Source of the DNA: Vitellaria paradoxa
Lineage: Eukaryota; Streptophyta; Magnoliopsida; Ericales; Sapotaceae
DNA length: 64,000 nt
Assembly (NCBI GenBank): GCA_019916065.1
Contig: CM034237.1
Coordinates: forward strand, 38,918,485-38,982,484
Direction: 5' to 3'
The position numbers and the translations under genes were made by a program. Below the pieces are notes generated by a model. It did not search any database, was not told the origin of the DNA, and worked only from the letters and a program-made list of their open reading frames with translations. This document shows positions 1-12,950 of the stretch, piece by piece. Positions within the stretch are counted from its first letter, which is position 1, and every line of letters begins with the position of its first letter.

Positions 1-967
1 ATACTTTTGGCAATCAGATTATATGCCAGAGACAATTCCTTTTTATACCCATCTTTCTAGTTTCTTCTCTCCTATTTAAATGAGCTAAAAAGAGATGGTG
101 AGAGTACCACCACTGCATTAGTAGACTGCTCTTATGAAAACATGTATATAAACCTGAATGGAAATACTTTTTGGACCATGGCAATAACACAATTTCGAAG
201 ATAATCCATTCACAAAGCATAGCAAGGGCACATCGAGACAAGATGCAGTTTTGTCCATCAAGTTATTGCTACTTTTAATTGGGGAGTCCGATGAGGTGTG
301 ATGAGATGAAATTGGATATAATGCGAAATTAATTTTCTACAGAATAATTCTTTTGATGTTTGATTAGTGGGATATAAAATTAGATTAAAAAAAAACATGA
401 TTTCACATAAAATAATTTTGAATCTTTTGATCTAAACAGAAAACAAATTCAGAGATACAGATATATAATACCATTCTCCATTTGAACTGATATACAATAT
501 GGACTGGATTCTATATATATCAGATTGGTGGAATGCTAATGGTACAAAAGGCTTGTACAGCTCAATTATAACATAAAAGCATGAAATGAATACGTTATCT
601 TCGCAAAACTATGTGCTACAAATCGCACTGTCCACAGCCAATGGCTTGGAGCACTATCCATAGAAATCTCACAAATCTCAAAATATCCCAGGCTTCCCTG
701 CTATGCATCCAACAATTAATTTATAACAGAAAACCTGCAAGGATCATAGGCTACAAGAAAACTGCAATATTTTGCAATGAAATGCACCACTCCATTTTAT
801 GGGATGGCAGGCCAAAAGGGTTCTACAGTCCTGCCAACCAAACCAAGAGATGTAGGCAACATTCTTCTAAACATTCTAGACCAAAATCCAGGAGAGTAAG
901 TGTCTGATGGTCAACTGACTATCAATATTATTAGAACACCGTTTCAGAAAGATCAAAGGACAGCACT
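1..967. other. Flank and probable 3' UTR of the mS23 gene
   Basis: No coding sequence is recognised here. The part from about 600 to 967 lies directly downstream of the mS23 stop codon on the minus strand and is probably its 3' untranslated region (inference). Short open frames on both strands have no family signature. The first 600 bases are AT-rich and show nothing else. Confidence 0.4.
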
Positions 968-3900
968 TCACCGGCCAACCCCTCCCACTCTATCTCGCAT
1001 TTCAGCTGCCTTATCTTCTTTCATCTTCTCCACAATTTTGAGTATCTTTGGATCAAAGAAACGGTCCTGGACATATTTCCTCTCTTCAGCTTGTATCTCT
1101 TTGATGGCACTAGGATATGGGTTCGGTGGAGGTTTCTTTCCTTGAAGCCGTGCAATTTGTTTCAATCTTACATATGCCTTCTTTTTAGCCTTCTTTTCAG
1201 CCCGATATTCCATCTGTAAAAAAGGGGTAGGTGTTAAAATAACGAAAAGATCATAAAGATGCATAGAAGATATATGCCAGTGACAGACATGTTCAAGAAA
1301 TCTGGAACAATGGAATGCTTACGTCAGCCACAGCCATAGATTCCTCCTCACTCACTCCCTGCTCCTTTAGTTCAAGCACACGCAACCCAAATACACGAGC
1401 TGGAGGGGGATCAAATCCACAGATCCTTCATAAAGCAACATACAAGTTAATGAGTAACTTGAAGATTGTAGCAAAAAACAACAATTCATTTTGCACCATA
1501 AAATCACCACATGATGCTAAATCTCAAGTGATTATGCAGCTTGAATACATTATACTTTCATATACGATGCTAGGTAAAAATCAAGTTGTGAGGTATTAAT
1601 ACCCACCACCAAAATTGGCTTCAGTTGGTAAAGACTGGCTCGAAATGAAAACCACCTGGGGTTCCAGGTGACCCACATCTTACATTACGCTATAGAGAAA
1701 GTGAAGCGTATAAGATTCCTTGTAATCGCGAAATAAAAGTAGATCAACTTGATCACCATGTAACAGAAGAAAGAATTGGGTGGTAATTTTCTATATAATT
1801 TTTTATTACATAGACAGAGATGGCATGTTTAGCGCAGTGAATGCTTAGGATTTTTCTTTGATTCATTGTAGATAGAGAACTATGTTTTGGCATGATTAAT
1901 GCTTAGATTCCCTGCGTTCTTAAATTTTGAACTAATTTTCTTTATTTTGAAAACATCAAAATTGGTTTTTAATTGGAAAAAAAATTCCAATTGAATTTCC
2001 AGCATTTGCAATTATTCACTTGAGTTATATCTAGCGCATTGAAAATTGAAACTACATAATGAAAATATGGTGGAAACCTGAAACCTAAAATATTCTTTTC
2101 ATTGATTTTTAGAACTCAAATTTTTTATTTAATTGCTTTGCAAAATATAATCTTTTTAAAATCTGAATTTTTATTTTCTTTTTCAGAAACACCATTGGTC
2201 TTTTCCTCTATCCTTGTGGATTGACTTCGAACTTACCGAGTTATTACTCCTGACAATTCCACTTGGGAAGACAACCTTCATAGTGTAGCATGTACTCCAT
2301 CAAAGAAAATGGATCGTTAGCAAAACAACAAATGAGACACTTTCACTCTATTTGGACCACCCCCCACAAATCCTTTTGTAAAACCTACCTAAAATGCCTT
2401 TTAAATCAGTATGCTAAAACCTTCCATTGCCAAAATAAAGAGAAAAGTATAAAGAAAATCGGCTAGCCTAAGACTGCTTGTGAGCTAAAAAAAGCCAGGC
2501 TTCCATTCACCAAGACATAAAATTTTACAGGTGAGAGATACCATGTTACCCAGTTCCTCCATTTCTACATAGAACCCATCCGTTATAGTAAATACAATAA
2601 AAAGCCCCAACTAACATTGTTGTATGCTTCCTCTATCTCAAGTTTATAAACAAGCCCCGAGCTTCCACTCTTCTTCCTAGCATCCACAGCCTCGTTTGCA
2701 GTCAAAACTGCACCAAGTATGTACTTTTTCATCCTTAGAAATTTGGTAATGGTAAAAATTAAGAAGCACCGACAATTTACTATTCAAATCTAGTCCCATT
2801 AATTGATGCAGAAATAAGCAGATAAGCTGATTCATGAAATTGCCAGTTTCTCATCTCTGGGGTCTTGCTACCATCCAGAATTAAACTGACAATTTCTCAG
2901 TATTACATAAATATATATCACCAATATTGGAAGGGGGAGTAATATTGACAGAGCAAGAATTGTCTAGCAAGAGCGTAATTAATATTCTTTTTTGACATGT
3001 TGACAAATCTAGCCTTGCTCAAATAGTTTAATTTATTTTTATTTTTTAATCCCAAACCTCAAAGTTTTCCTATCAATAAACACACTAATGTAAGGAACTA
3101 CTCACAACCCTAAGTAAAGAAAAACGATTCCATTCAAACCACATTCTCAATCAAACCCTCAAGAAAATCAGGAAAATGTAGCTCCCATTTCTCTTCAAGA
3201 ACTCAATAGCAGAAACCTACTTTACGGCTGAATTGCCACCGGCAACAGGGTAAAGACCGTGAACTCTGCGTTTGACAATGTGTTCGACACCTCGCTGGCA
3301 AAGCCATGCGTCAACAACTTCTCAAACGAGTCTCGCGGCGAAGTAAGAGGAATTGATTCATCATTTGGGGGTTGCAGTCAGAGGAGAGGCTACTCTTTGA
3401 GTTAGGAAAGACGAGTTTGATAGTGAAGGTGGCAAATAGTTTTGAATCAGGGAGGGTACATCCAAGGACAACACAGAGACAAGGTACTCCAACGAATAAT
3501 ACTTGTCAGATCTTTTGGAAGCAAGGCTCTACTGCCAGAGTGGGTAGTTTAGGTGGCCGTAATCAATCAATAAATTGTCTCGTGGGGGCAAAGGAGATGA
3601 CACCAAAGTACACCGGAGAAGCCAAGACTGGGGCATTTGGGAAGACAACAAAGGCGAGAAATGGGGATAATCATTGGTGATGATAATGAGGACGAAAAAG
3701 AAGAAAGAGTTATATTGGTTTTGGGCCATCAATTGATTCATTTCCATGCAGTGCCTGTTAGATGCAGTAGATATTTAAGGAGAAAAAATAAAAAAAATAA
3801 ACGAGTTTTCAGATCGTCAATGGGCTGAAAGGATAAAGTTGTCAAATAAAATAATTACCATTAATTTTGCTCTGGTAGTATCACCATCCTATTAGAAGAC

Positions 3901-6545
3901 AAAGATGTAAAGAAAGGGTTTAGCTCAAAACACCGGCTCCTATATTATTATCAAATAACAACAAACTACTGCAGAGTTTCTGTCCCACTTTGAGCAGTAA
4001 CAAGAAAATAACATGGACCGGCATTTGAAAAGGTTTCTTAGACTTCTAAAATGTATTTATTTCCAAATTTATATGTGCACATAAGGACCAAAACTCATAA
4101 ACAGAAGAACTAAAATTGACTGCAAGCAAGGGACATTAAATTTCACACACATTTATCCACCGTAATCCATTTCAGAATGCATTATCCCAGTTCATAATGG
4201 GATAACAACAGGAATACTTTGTATCGGGCAAACAAATTTAGAGATCTTCATCCCAAATCTTCACCAAAAACTTCTAAACTGTGATCTTAAATGTTTTCCT
4301 TTCTCTAGGGAAATACACCAATACTACCTTTATCAAACAAATTGAATCAACAGATCATTTTAATAAGCTTGGTTTAATAATCAAGACAAGAAATCTATGC
4401 TAGCTGCTGCAAGGAAAAATGTAAAGGAGCAGAACATTACTTGATAGCATCTTCATGTTTAGAATCTGGATGCTTCTGAAAGAACTTCTTTATATAAACA
4501 TCTTCAGGGAGAGAGATTTGCTTAACCTTGCCTTCAGCACAAGGAAATGTCACAGGTGGGGCCCTGGATTACACAATCAATTGCAACTATTAACGAAAGA
4601 TCTACTATTATAACTACTGATTCAACCAAAGACAATATCAGTGGCACAAGGAACATTTAAATTTTTTTTTTTTTTAATCAATAGAATAGATTTTTTTTTT
4701 TTTTTTGTTGGGCAATATAATAGAAAATTTATTGTTAAACAAAAAATTTTGCAGAACATAGCACTAAATAAATTCAAGTCACAATCTCTGGTCTAATTTT
4801 TTTGATAAATAATCAAAATTTTAGAAAAAAAAGAATCAAGAAGATGCAAAAACTCGAATGTCAAGTTACAACTCCAAGCCATCTACAAAATTCAAAAAAG
4901 AAAATAGCTCTTGCACTTTACCCCCCTCTAAGCAACTGCATAATATAGACAAGAAACAACTCATCAACCTATACAAAGGTAATTCTACAACTGTAAAGCT
5001 TCTATTTCTTTCCTTCCAAAATCAACCAAAAAATATAAAGCAGGATAAGATCCCACAGACCTTCTATATTTTGGGATTCTAACACCCCACCAAGATGTCA
5101 AAAAGGGTTTGATCCTCCTCAAAGAAACCCAAGACATACCAAGACACGACAAAGCAAGGTTCCAGTGATCCTTTGTCCACGAGCATTCCTTGAACATGTT
5201 ATTAATAGATTATGTCACATTCTTGCAGAAACAATAGCAATTCACAATTACCATCCTTCTCCTTCTCAAGTTGTCCATAGTAAAAGCTTTAACCAATGCT
5301 AAGCACAAATAATTAAAAAAAAAAAAAGGTCACTTAGGTGAAGCTCCACACATCCAAATTTTGCCCCATGGGAAATCCAACCTCCCCCCCCCCCCTCTGA
5401 GCGCAGGGGAACCACCAAAATGTTGTACAAACTTGACCTGAACATGCCTAAGCTCATCAAGGTCCAAGTGATCCCGTCTCCTCTGTCTTTCACCTTAAAG
5501 GAATACAACAGCTACATTAATCATATTTAACTCTCCATTTTCCAATCTTGCAAATTCCTTCTCGATTTGGACTCTCATACAAAACTAGCCCCTTCCTGCC
5601 TTCCACACTGATGCAAGATCTTTACAGTTGGGAAGTTAAAAATGTAGAAGTTGTTTTTGAAATATTGTTCCATGGATTAAAGAAATAAACCCAAAGAAGA
5701 AGAAGTTTTGAGAGAGTAGAAAAGAGAATTACCGTACATAGAAAAAACCTTAAAACAAGAAAAAGAATAATGAACCCTTTATATAGCGGGGCAACTACAA
5801 AAGAGTTACCTTACTAAACTATCCTTATTACACCAAAAAACTATTTCCTCTATTTTCTCCCAAAACCCATTCTTTCAATATGTAACAAGAAGCTCCATCT
5901 AACATGATTGTAAGCCTTACCTGTGTCTATCTTGCATATGATCCCTAGCACGCCACTTTTGATTCTCTCATCCACGAACTCATTGGCAACTAACACCGCA
6001 TCAATAATCTTGGTGAGTTCCACAGAGGCATTCTGTGTCTCTAACATTAAAAACCAATTAATATATGGTTTTTTTTGGTAAGTCAATTAATATATGGTTG
6101 AAGAAAATGAAGCCTAAAAGTGTTACTTTTTGCTCATTTTGATACAAGATTTAGTGATTTAATAATCTAGGAGGCTTGTTGATGCTAAGTTTTGCTTCTG
6201 ATTGGAACCCATCACTAAAGTAAAATAGAAAAGTTTTGACAATCAATGATAAGGAAAATGTGAGATTTCAAGGGCTTGCATGGATTAGAACACAATCAAC
6301 CATAAATGCTTATAATTCTACGATAATAATATCAAAAAATCCTTGTATGTACTGCATTCCAATAAACAGCAAACAAAATGAGAAATAAATGATGGCATGC
6401 ATATACATACATATGCACAGATAAGCGACACTCTGCCTCATGGTACTTACTGTTCCATAGCTTTAAGCCAAATAGGCTCAGGTTTGGCCAAACCTGTCAC
6501 AAGCTTTCTTGTTCTTGTAAGCAAATCACCCTTCATAAATGACAT
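968..6545 (-). CDS. Mitochondrial small ribosomal subunit protein mS23, four coding exons
   Basis: Plant mS23 is a structural protein of the mitochondrial ribosome small subunit. Four coding exons read on the minus strand: 6545-6451, 4563-4441, 1425-1323 and 1213-968. They join in frame with GT..AG borders to give 188 residues. Exon 1 starts [16 protein letters not shown], exon 2 contains [20 protein letters not shown], exon 3 contains [11 protein letters not shown] and [12 protein letters not shown], and exon 4 begins [14 protein letters not shown] and ends in a charged tail. These match my memory of plant mS23 across the whole length, with the usual start and no lesion. The start is the first of two close in-frame ATGs (MSFM). 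Introns 1 and 2 (2-3 kb) hold retroelement relics. A splice-donor-like site at 7429 suggests a further 5' untranslated exon. The identification rests on recall; a profile search would settle it. Confidence 0.88.
1612..1745 (+). repeat. Degenerate tRNA-derived SINE-like relic
   Basis: A stretch resembling a polymerase III A box (TGGCTTCAGTTGGTAAAGAC) is followed about 35 bases later by a B-box-like GGGGTTCCAGGTGACCC. A non-tRNA tail follows. That is the layout of a plant tRNA-derived SINE. It sits in intron 2 of mS23. No clear TSD or poly-A tail was found, so the borders are approximate. Confidence 0.4.
2567..2716 (-). pseudogene. LINE reverse transcriptase fragment (copy A)
   Basis: The minus strand reads [20 protein letters not shown], then [20 protein letters not shown], a stop and RMG. 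This is the conserved plant LINE reverse-transcriptase block around the first catalytic aspartate (consensus roughly ANEa.D...ksg..Gl..KLDiEKAYDhV.W.FL). The catalytic Asp of KLD is Glu here and a stop interrupts the frame, so it is dead. It lies in mS23 intron 2 in the same orientation as the gene. Confidence 0.7.
3180..3830. other. Higher-GC segment in mS23 intron 2, unrecognised
   Basis: This segment is less AT-rich than the rest of the intron and has short open frames on both strands. The minus strand from about 3380 to 3225 reads [20 protein letters not shown] and continues to a stop. The plus strand at 3372-3680 reads 102 codons. It could be the upstream part of the same LINE as the relic at 2567-2716, since it lies on its 5' side, but I see no diagnostic endonuclease motif. 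Treated as a probable retroelement relic. Confidence 0.3.
5875..6025 (-). pseudogene. LINE reverse transcriptase fragment (copy B)
   Basis: The minus strand reads [20 protein letters not shown], then [20 protein letters not shown] and a tail ending ERMGFG. This is the same LINE reverse-transcriptase block as copy A, and this copy keeps the aspartate (KID). Only about 50 codons are recognisable. It is in mS23 intron 1, same strand as the gene. It differs from copy A at many positions, so the two are separate insertions or very old relics rather than a recent duplication. Confidence 0.7.
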
Positions 6546-7429
6546 GGCTCTTTGATTCGTAAAATAGCTTCTCCACTACAATGTTTTGTTCACTGTTGCA
6601 GTTCAAACTAAAGAAATGAGATCTGCTCTTTTCATGAAGCAATCTGGACAAAAAGAGCATGAAAAAGAAAAACAAACACTAAACCTGGGAACCAGCTTGA
6701 AAAACTAATATTTACTTATTAATAATATAAGAGCCTATATCAGCTAGCAGCAGGGCATGCACAATACTGTGACAATATATCTTCTTTTTTAATTTCCACT
6801 TGGTTTTGAATTATAGTTTTCTCCAATTTGGTTATTGATTAAAACCAAATTATAATTTTCTACTTCTGTTGATTTAATTAAAATGACATTGAAGGAAAAA
6901 TTTACTCTAGCAAACAAAAAAATCATGGCATAAAGAAACAATTGAGGATTTCCCAACATTGATAAACTGAAATGGCACAATTAATGGATCTTATGTTTTC
7001 TCTTCTTACTAGAAAATCTCCAAAGAAACTACTTTTCTTCAAGGCAATCGGAGATCACAAGAAACAAAAGCACCCACCAACTCCGTTCTTCATAATTTCG
7101 TTACATTTACTCCCATGAAGACCTTTTAGACTTTTCCTCAAACATAGAGAGTGCATCTACTGATTAAATATCAAAGCAATCTATCACCACTACATTAAAC
7201 CCGAACCGCATAGGAAGTTAATTCAATGCATTTCAGACATGCTTTTGAACTTTTGTACTCAAACATCTGTATGCACCACTGACCAAATAAATTGAGATAA
7301 CTTTTTCAGATGACTAAGTAGATTAAATAGGTTGCTTCCATTGTATAAGAAACTTCAATGTGCTGCAATTAATCTATAATAAGAGGAAAATCAGAACTAT
7401 AGATACAAAACGGACATATATACGCTTAC

Positions 7430-7640
7430 CTTCCGAAAAGCACTGGGCAGACACAGAGACCCGAGAGGGAGGAAGGAGAAGAGCATTCACAATATGGTCT
7501 TTGAAAAATTTTTCAAAAATAAATAAAAAATTAGTTGGGATTGATTTAGTTCAGTGGGGGCCCATATTGGGCCTAATGTGCATACCGGAAGAAAGAGATT
7601 GGGCTAGAAGGAGAGTGACATCTCTTGTTTGGAAATTGGA
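7430..7640 (-). promoter_or_regulatory. Probable 5' leader exon of the mS23 gene
   Basis: On the minus strand a GC-richer tract ends with GGAAG followed by a consensus-like donor GTAAGC at 7429-7424. An acceptor-like pyrimidine tract ending CAG lies near 6645, upstream of the mS23 ATG. This suggests an untranslated first exon and a leader intron. It is inferred from splice-site appearance only; no transcript evidence is available. Confidence 0.35.
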
Positions 7641-7649
7641 ATAGCACCT

Positions 7650-9957
7650 AAGTGGGCTGAATAGATTTAAAAAAATAAAAAAGTCGCGATACCACTTTGA
7701 TGACTCGAGCTTTGAGCTATTAGATTAAAATTTAACGGTTCAAAAATATTTAAATATTCTTAATGCAAACTAATAATAATAATTTATTCGAACAGTTAAA
7801 TTTTTAATTTAATGGCTCTAAAACAATAGTACATTGTCAACCCCTAGATTTGGATAAAATTGGGGTTCAATTTATGTTTCAATTAGCCTCTGTATTGCTA
7901 AGGTTTACTTTGGAAAGAAAAAAGTTATTTTTCTTTTGCAATATGCTATTAAAAAATTATTTTTTGTTGCATTTGAAAAGGAAAAAAAATGATTTTTTTG
8001 TAACTCTCTTTTTTTACTTTTTTTTATTAATTTTATATTTATCTTTTATTGTTTAAAAAAATCAAAATATAATAGAATAATTTTGGTTAATTTATTAAAA
8101 ATTAAAAGAACTAACTAGTGAAGAGTTGAAAAACTGGTGGATTCCAAAATAAACTTTGGAACCCCCCCCCCAAAATTCTAGTAATATCCTTGAATATTAT
8201 TTTTTATTATCCTATTTGTTATTTAACAAAATTATCATCTAAAAATCTCAGCTATGCATTAAAATTACACAAGCCAAATGATGTAGATTTGTCATTTAAA
8301 TAAATTTTCTATCCAATAATATTAATTCATCATTCATTTAAGTTATATCAAATAAAATATATCTATATAAAATTTTAAATTACAGTCAATATTAAAATAC
8401 AGTGGCGAATATTTTAAGAAATAAAAAAATAATTTGAAAAGCAAATGTTAGTGTCATCTATATAATATTATAATTGAAAAACTTATAAAATTGCCAATAA
8501 AGGTTTAAAATTAAAAATTTAGTAGTAGTATGAGAAATCGTTATCAATTTTTATATAGATCATTTTACAAATTTCCATTCATAATAAAACTAAAAAATTA
8601 AAAATTTTTTAAATAAATTATAAGGTGAATAAAATGGTACATTTAATAGTATTAATATTTAATAAGTTTCGTTTAAACTTGAGATTAAATTATACTAAAA
8701 AATCATAATACATATAAGGTTTTTTAATTATTACTGATGATTACTACCAAGGTAGTAATGCTTCTACTTCGTAAAATAGTAGAACTTATTTCACGATCAA
8801 ATCTTTATCTTAACTAATAAAAGTATATTTGCATAACTTTTTTTTTAAATAATTAACACTAAATCTCTTAATTAATTTTAAATACATAAATATAAATATA
8901 ACATTACATGACCATAAAACTATCTAATCTTTTAAATATATATATGTTACACATTTCCTAAAATATAACTTTTTAACTTTTCTACAATCATTATCTTTTA
9001 ACTCAAATTACTCAATTATTCCAATATTTTATCTTTTTTATTTTTAGCTTAGAAGACGTTTGAAATGACAAAAAGTTATAAAATTTGATAAAAGTTGTGG
9101 ATTCATAATTCGTACAATAAGATAAAAAGTAAATAATTTTTAAAGATTTTTAGTATTTTCTAGCGATTTTCAAAGTCACAAATAGAGACAATTTCAGATC
9201 TATCCATTATATTTTCTCTCCACTTTTTCTATTTTGACTCTTCTTTCATGTACATCTTGTTTTCGTTTTATATTCCAATACAAAAAGGTGAATTTTTTTA
9301 TTATAAATTTTTGTAATGACCTTTTCTATTATAACACCCTTTTTATTTTTTAATAACTTTCATTTTAAATCTCTAATTTTCATCACATATTATATTTTTC
9401 TTTATTTTCTTCTTATATATTTTTTTCTTATGTTATTTCATCTCATTTTTCAAGAGAGAGAGAGCGAGAGAGAGAGAGAGAGAGAATTCTAACAAATATT
9501 AAAAAGAACTGATATGCTCAAGTATAACTTATATAACTACATTCCATTTAGTGCAAATTCATTTGATATATGTTGATTATGGAATTAAGTCAAATTTCAA
9601 CACAATTCAAAACTTCGTAATGTTTTGAACTCTACTTAATTAGCTTAAAGAAAGTTTTGAGATTATATAAAAGATCAAACTACTCATATGTATATTATAT
9701 TAGATTAGAACTTGTTTGAAGTTACTTAAAAAAATTAAGCAAACAAGTTTGAACTTATTTTAAAATTTGATAAAGTTTTAAGTTAAATTTAAATAATCAA
9801 CTGCTCTTTACAATTACAATTTCAAATGGAACTCATCTTTTTAATTAGGATTAAATTATACTCTTTAACCTCCAACTTAGGATTAGCTTCACTTTACTTA
9901 TTTTGGACTTAGAGCGTTGTTATCATTTGACTTCAGTCATTTAAATCGTTAGATTTA
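7650..9957. other. AT-rich intergenic spacer
   Basis: No gene is recognised. The segment is very AT-rich with homopolymer runs. A (GA)n tract lies at about 9451-9484. A stretch near 9060-9180 resembles one at 41400-41540 (both contain 'attcataattc' followed by a 'gataaaaa' block and 'atttttaaag'), which suggests a dispersed MITE-type repeat. Confidence 0.4.
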
Positions 9958-10966
9958 AACCCTGTTTGGTAATGTTTCCGTTTTCTGTTTTTTTGTTTAT
10001 GTTTTCAAAATTTTGTAAACTCGCAACAGAAACATGTTTGATGAACCTGTTTACGTTTTTTTGTCTCCAAAAAAAAATAAAAATATAAACAGAAAAAATA
10101 TGTTTTCACTCAAATTTTCTTTTCTGTTGCCAATATTTTGTCAATTTCAAAACTTTGTCTATTTTTGTTACATTACATAAAAATAAATTATTTTATTCAA
10201 ATATTTTATTAAAATAAGTCATTTTAATAAATAATATAATTAAATTCAATAAATTAAATAAATTATTTTTAATAAATAATAAAAATAAATTAATTAATTT
10301 AATTTAATAATTAATTATTACTAAATTATCTGAAATAAATATCATAATAAATTAATTTAATTTAATAATTAAATTAATTTATATAAAATAATTAATAATT
10401 AAATTACATTAATTTTTAATTTAATTTAATTTAATAATTATTATTAAATTATTTTAAATAAATATCATAATTAAATTAAATTATTTATGATTTAATTAAT
10501 TTAATTTATATAAAATATATTTTATTAAATTATTTTAATAAATAATTAAATGAATTTAATTAACTTAAAAATAAATAATTTAATTTACTAATTAATCTAA
10601 TTTAATTATTTATTTAATATGAAATATATTTTATTAAATTTTTTTAATAAATAATATAATTTGATATATTTTATATTTATTGAATTAAATGATTTTAATA
10701 AATAATTTTCTGTATGAATTTAATTAATTATATTAATTAAATTAAATTAATATAAAATATATTTTATTAAGTTCTATTAATTTTTTAAAACTAATAAAAT
10801 TGAATATTTTCTAAAATAAAAAATTAATAATTATAAAAAAACTTGCATTTCCAAATGCAGTTTCAGTTTTCATTTTAGAAAAAATAAACGGTAACAGAAA
10901 ACAAAAAATAGAAAACGGCAACAGAAAAATAACAACAAAAAAATGACAGTATTGTCAAACAGGCCC
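9958..10966. mobile_element. PIF/Harbinger-like non-autonomous element
   Basis: The 1009 bp element begins AACCCTGTTTGGTAA and ends with the inverse of GGGCCTGTTTGACAA. It is flanked by TTA on both sides (9955-9957 and 10967-10969). The ends and the 3 bp TSD fit the plant Tourist/Harbinger type (GGGCCTGTTTGG...). The interior is almost pure A/T built from short TTTAAT/AATTAAAT words and has no coding capacity. Related copies lie at 21443 and 24330-25185. It is too long for a classical Tourist MITE but fits an AT-expanded derivative. Confidence 0.68.
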
Positions 10967-10969
10967 TTA

Positions 10970-12950
10970 ATTTAACAATTCAAGAAGATCCATGGCTCTT
11001 TCACAAAAAAATTAAAAAAAAAAAGAAAAAATTAATCAAGCCTCCTATACCTTTAAATTAAACTTAACAATCAAGGTGACCAATATAATGAAATTAATAT
11101 TAAAATCGATGTCAACCCCTAGTTTGGTTGGTTTTATATGTAATTGTAACATTACACTAGATTTATTTTATTTTGATGGTGTAATGAACTAAAGACACCT
11201 CCCTTCTCTCCCACAAGGCCAAATCACTCTGTGTGTGTGTTTATGTGTATTATTTATACTTTTATCAAAATAAGACCTTCTAATGCATGGTTTAAGTTGT
11301 ATTTTGTCATAGGAATACAATAAAAAATGCACATTTGAATTAATCTAAAAGATGACCGTTGAAATAACAGAACCAGGAAGCTTGTTCTTGCTTTATGCTT
11401 AAAAATAATCTCAGGGAACAAAGAAATTGTTCATAACAAATTGCAATGAAAGAATAAGTTATTTTCTTCAGATTGGGCAAAAACTTGGCCCTGCCCCTAG
11501 TGTACTTTTTTTAGTTATTATTTTCTTTTTATAGAAGTAAGGAGCATCTTCATTATTTATATTAATTACCCGCACTTACGGTAGAGGAATAATGTAAGTA
11601 GAAGCTAGTCTTGTTTCTACTGAAATAGATGCCAAAGAAAAAAAAAGGAGAATAAAACCTAATAACCCACATGTAATTGTTGGTCAAATAAAAAAGGAAC
11701 TAAACCTTAGATGCTTAGTTTAACCAGAACAGAGTGAACTAAACAAGCAAAAAGCTAGCTTGACTTGAATTGTGCAACAAAACCTTCCCGTAAATAATAT
11801 AGCTAATTTGACCTCTTCCAAATGATCAACAAGTCGACCTATATGTGGCCTTGCGCTCAGCCCAAAATTTGATGGACACACCCAAGATAAACTCAAATTA
11901 CTGCCACTCACCTCAATTTTGATGCATTAATCCGAAAAATCATGCCCATCCCAAACTTCAATACAAAACTGATCTTAACAAAGCCAAATAGCAAAAAGCT
12001 GGGGGTCCTTGGGCATGTGGGTTGACGGTGGTGCATTTAGAATTTTGTTACATTGGGGTTAAGTTGATAAGTGGATAGTGTGTCCGACATAAAAATAATG
12101 GCAAAATTATAGTCAGTAATTTTTGATAAAAATTATCAAACATTATTAAAAATTGTGCTTCTAAACGTCCCCTAAGAAATGGCTAAAAGCACCGAATTTT
12201 GTTATACTGTGATTAAGCTGACAAATGGATAGTGTGCCTGACATAAAAATAATGACAAAATTATAACCAGTAATTTTTGATAAAAAAATATCAAAAATTA
12301 TTAAAAATTGTACTTCTAAATTAATTGTTTGAGTTATTAGAGCAATTTGTTTTGAAAATTTTTATTTTATGACGTAAAATTACAAAAATAATCCAAAAAT
12401 TATACTATTCCTTGCAAAAATTTGCTTTTAATGGGATCAATGAACCCCCTTTGCCATTACTTGCATCCACCATTGTGGGTTGACTAGTTTAGGTCTCCCT
12501 CCTTATAAAACTTGGGATACTTTTGGGATCTAACCCGAAGCGTCAAGGTAAAACACACCACAATTATACTATCAAAGCAATTAATTGTTTCTATTGTCAA
12601 AATATCTACTTCGAAATGGATTTTCGTTCACTTAATACATGAATTTGAATAAATAAACATGTAATTTAATTGTCCTAATAGGACTCTTTCCATGACATTA
12701 TTAACCCATATTAGATGATTGTGTAGGCCCTACTTTTGTTTTAGCTTAAAATTTACAATTGATTATGTTTAAAACCATGACAAGAGTATCCAAAAAGACC
12801 TCAAGACTTGGGAGCTCATCACTTTAATTAAAAATACTAAATGCACTTTAATTGTAAAAAATTCATTGTCATATCATTCTCACAACTTCATCCGACAAAA
12901 ACCCATTTTCCACACCAAAACTAGAATGCTCAATCCAATGGTGGTTGCAG
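10970..12950. other. Intergenic spacer with a 154 bp tandem duplication
   Basis: No gene is recognised. A short (GT)n run lies near 11230. The segment 12040-12193 is repeated as 12194 to about 12330. Both copies start GAATTTTGTTA and share TGGATAGTGTG, ACATAAAAATAATG and AGTAATTTTTGATAAAAA; they differ at roughly one base in eight. The rest is unremarkable. It ends at the fucosyltransferase stop codon, so its last few hundred bases probably include that gene's 3' UTR. Confidence 0.5.

Noticed and set aside
7360..7644. 94-codon plus-strand ORF as a gene
   Set aside because: It lies opposite the probable mS23 leader exon and has no family similarity.
10200..10800. Replication origin, scaffold attachment or CRISPR-like array in the TTTAAT-rich block
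   Set aside because: There are no regularly spaced direct repeats with unique spacers. The block is the interior of a Harbinger-like element with matching ends and a TTA flank.
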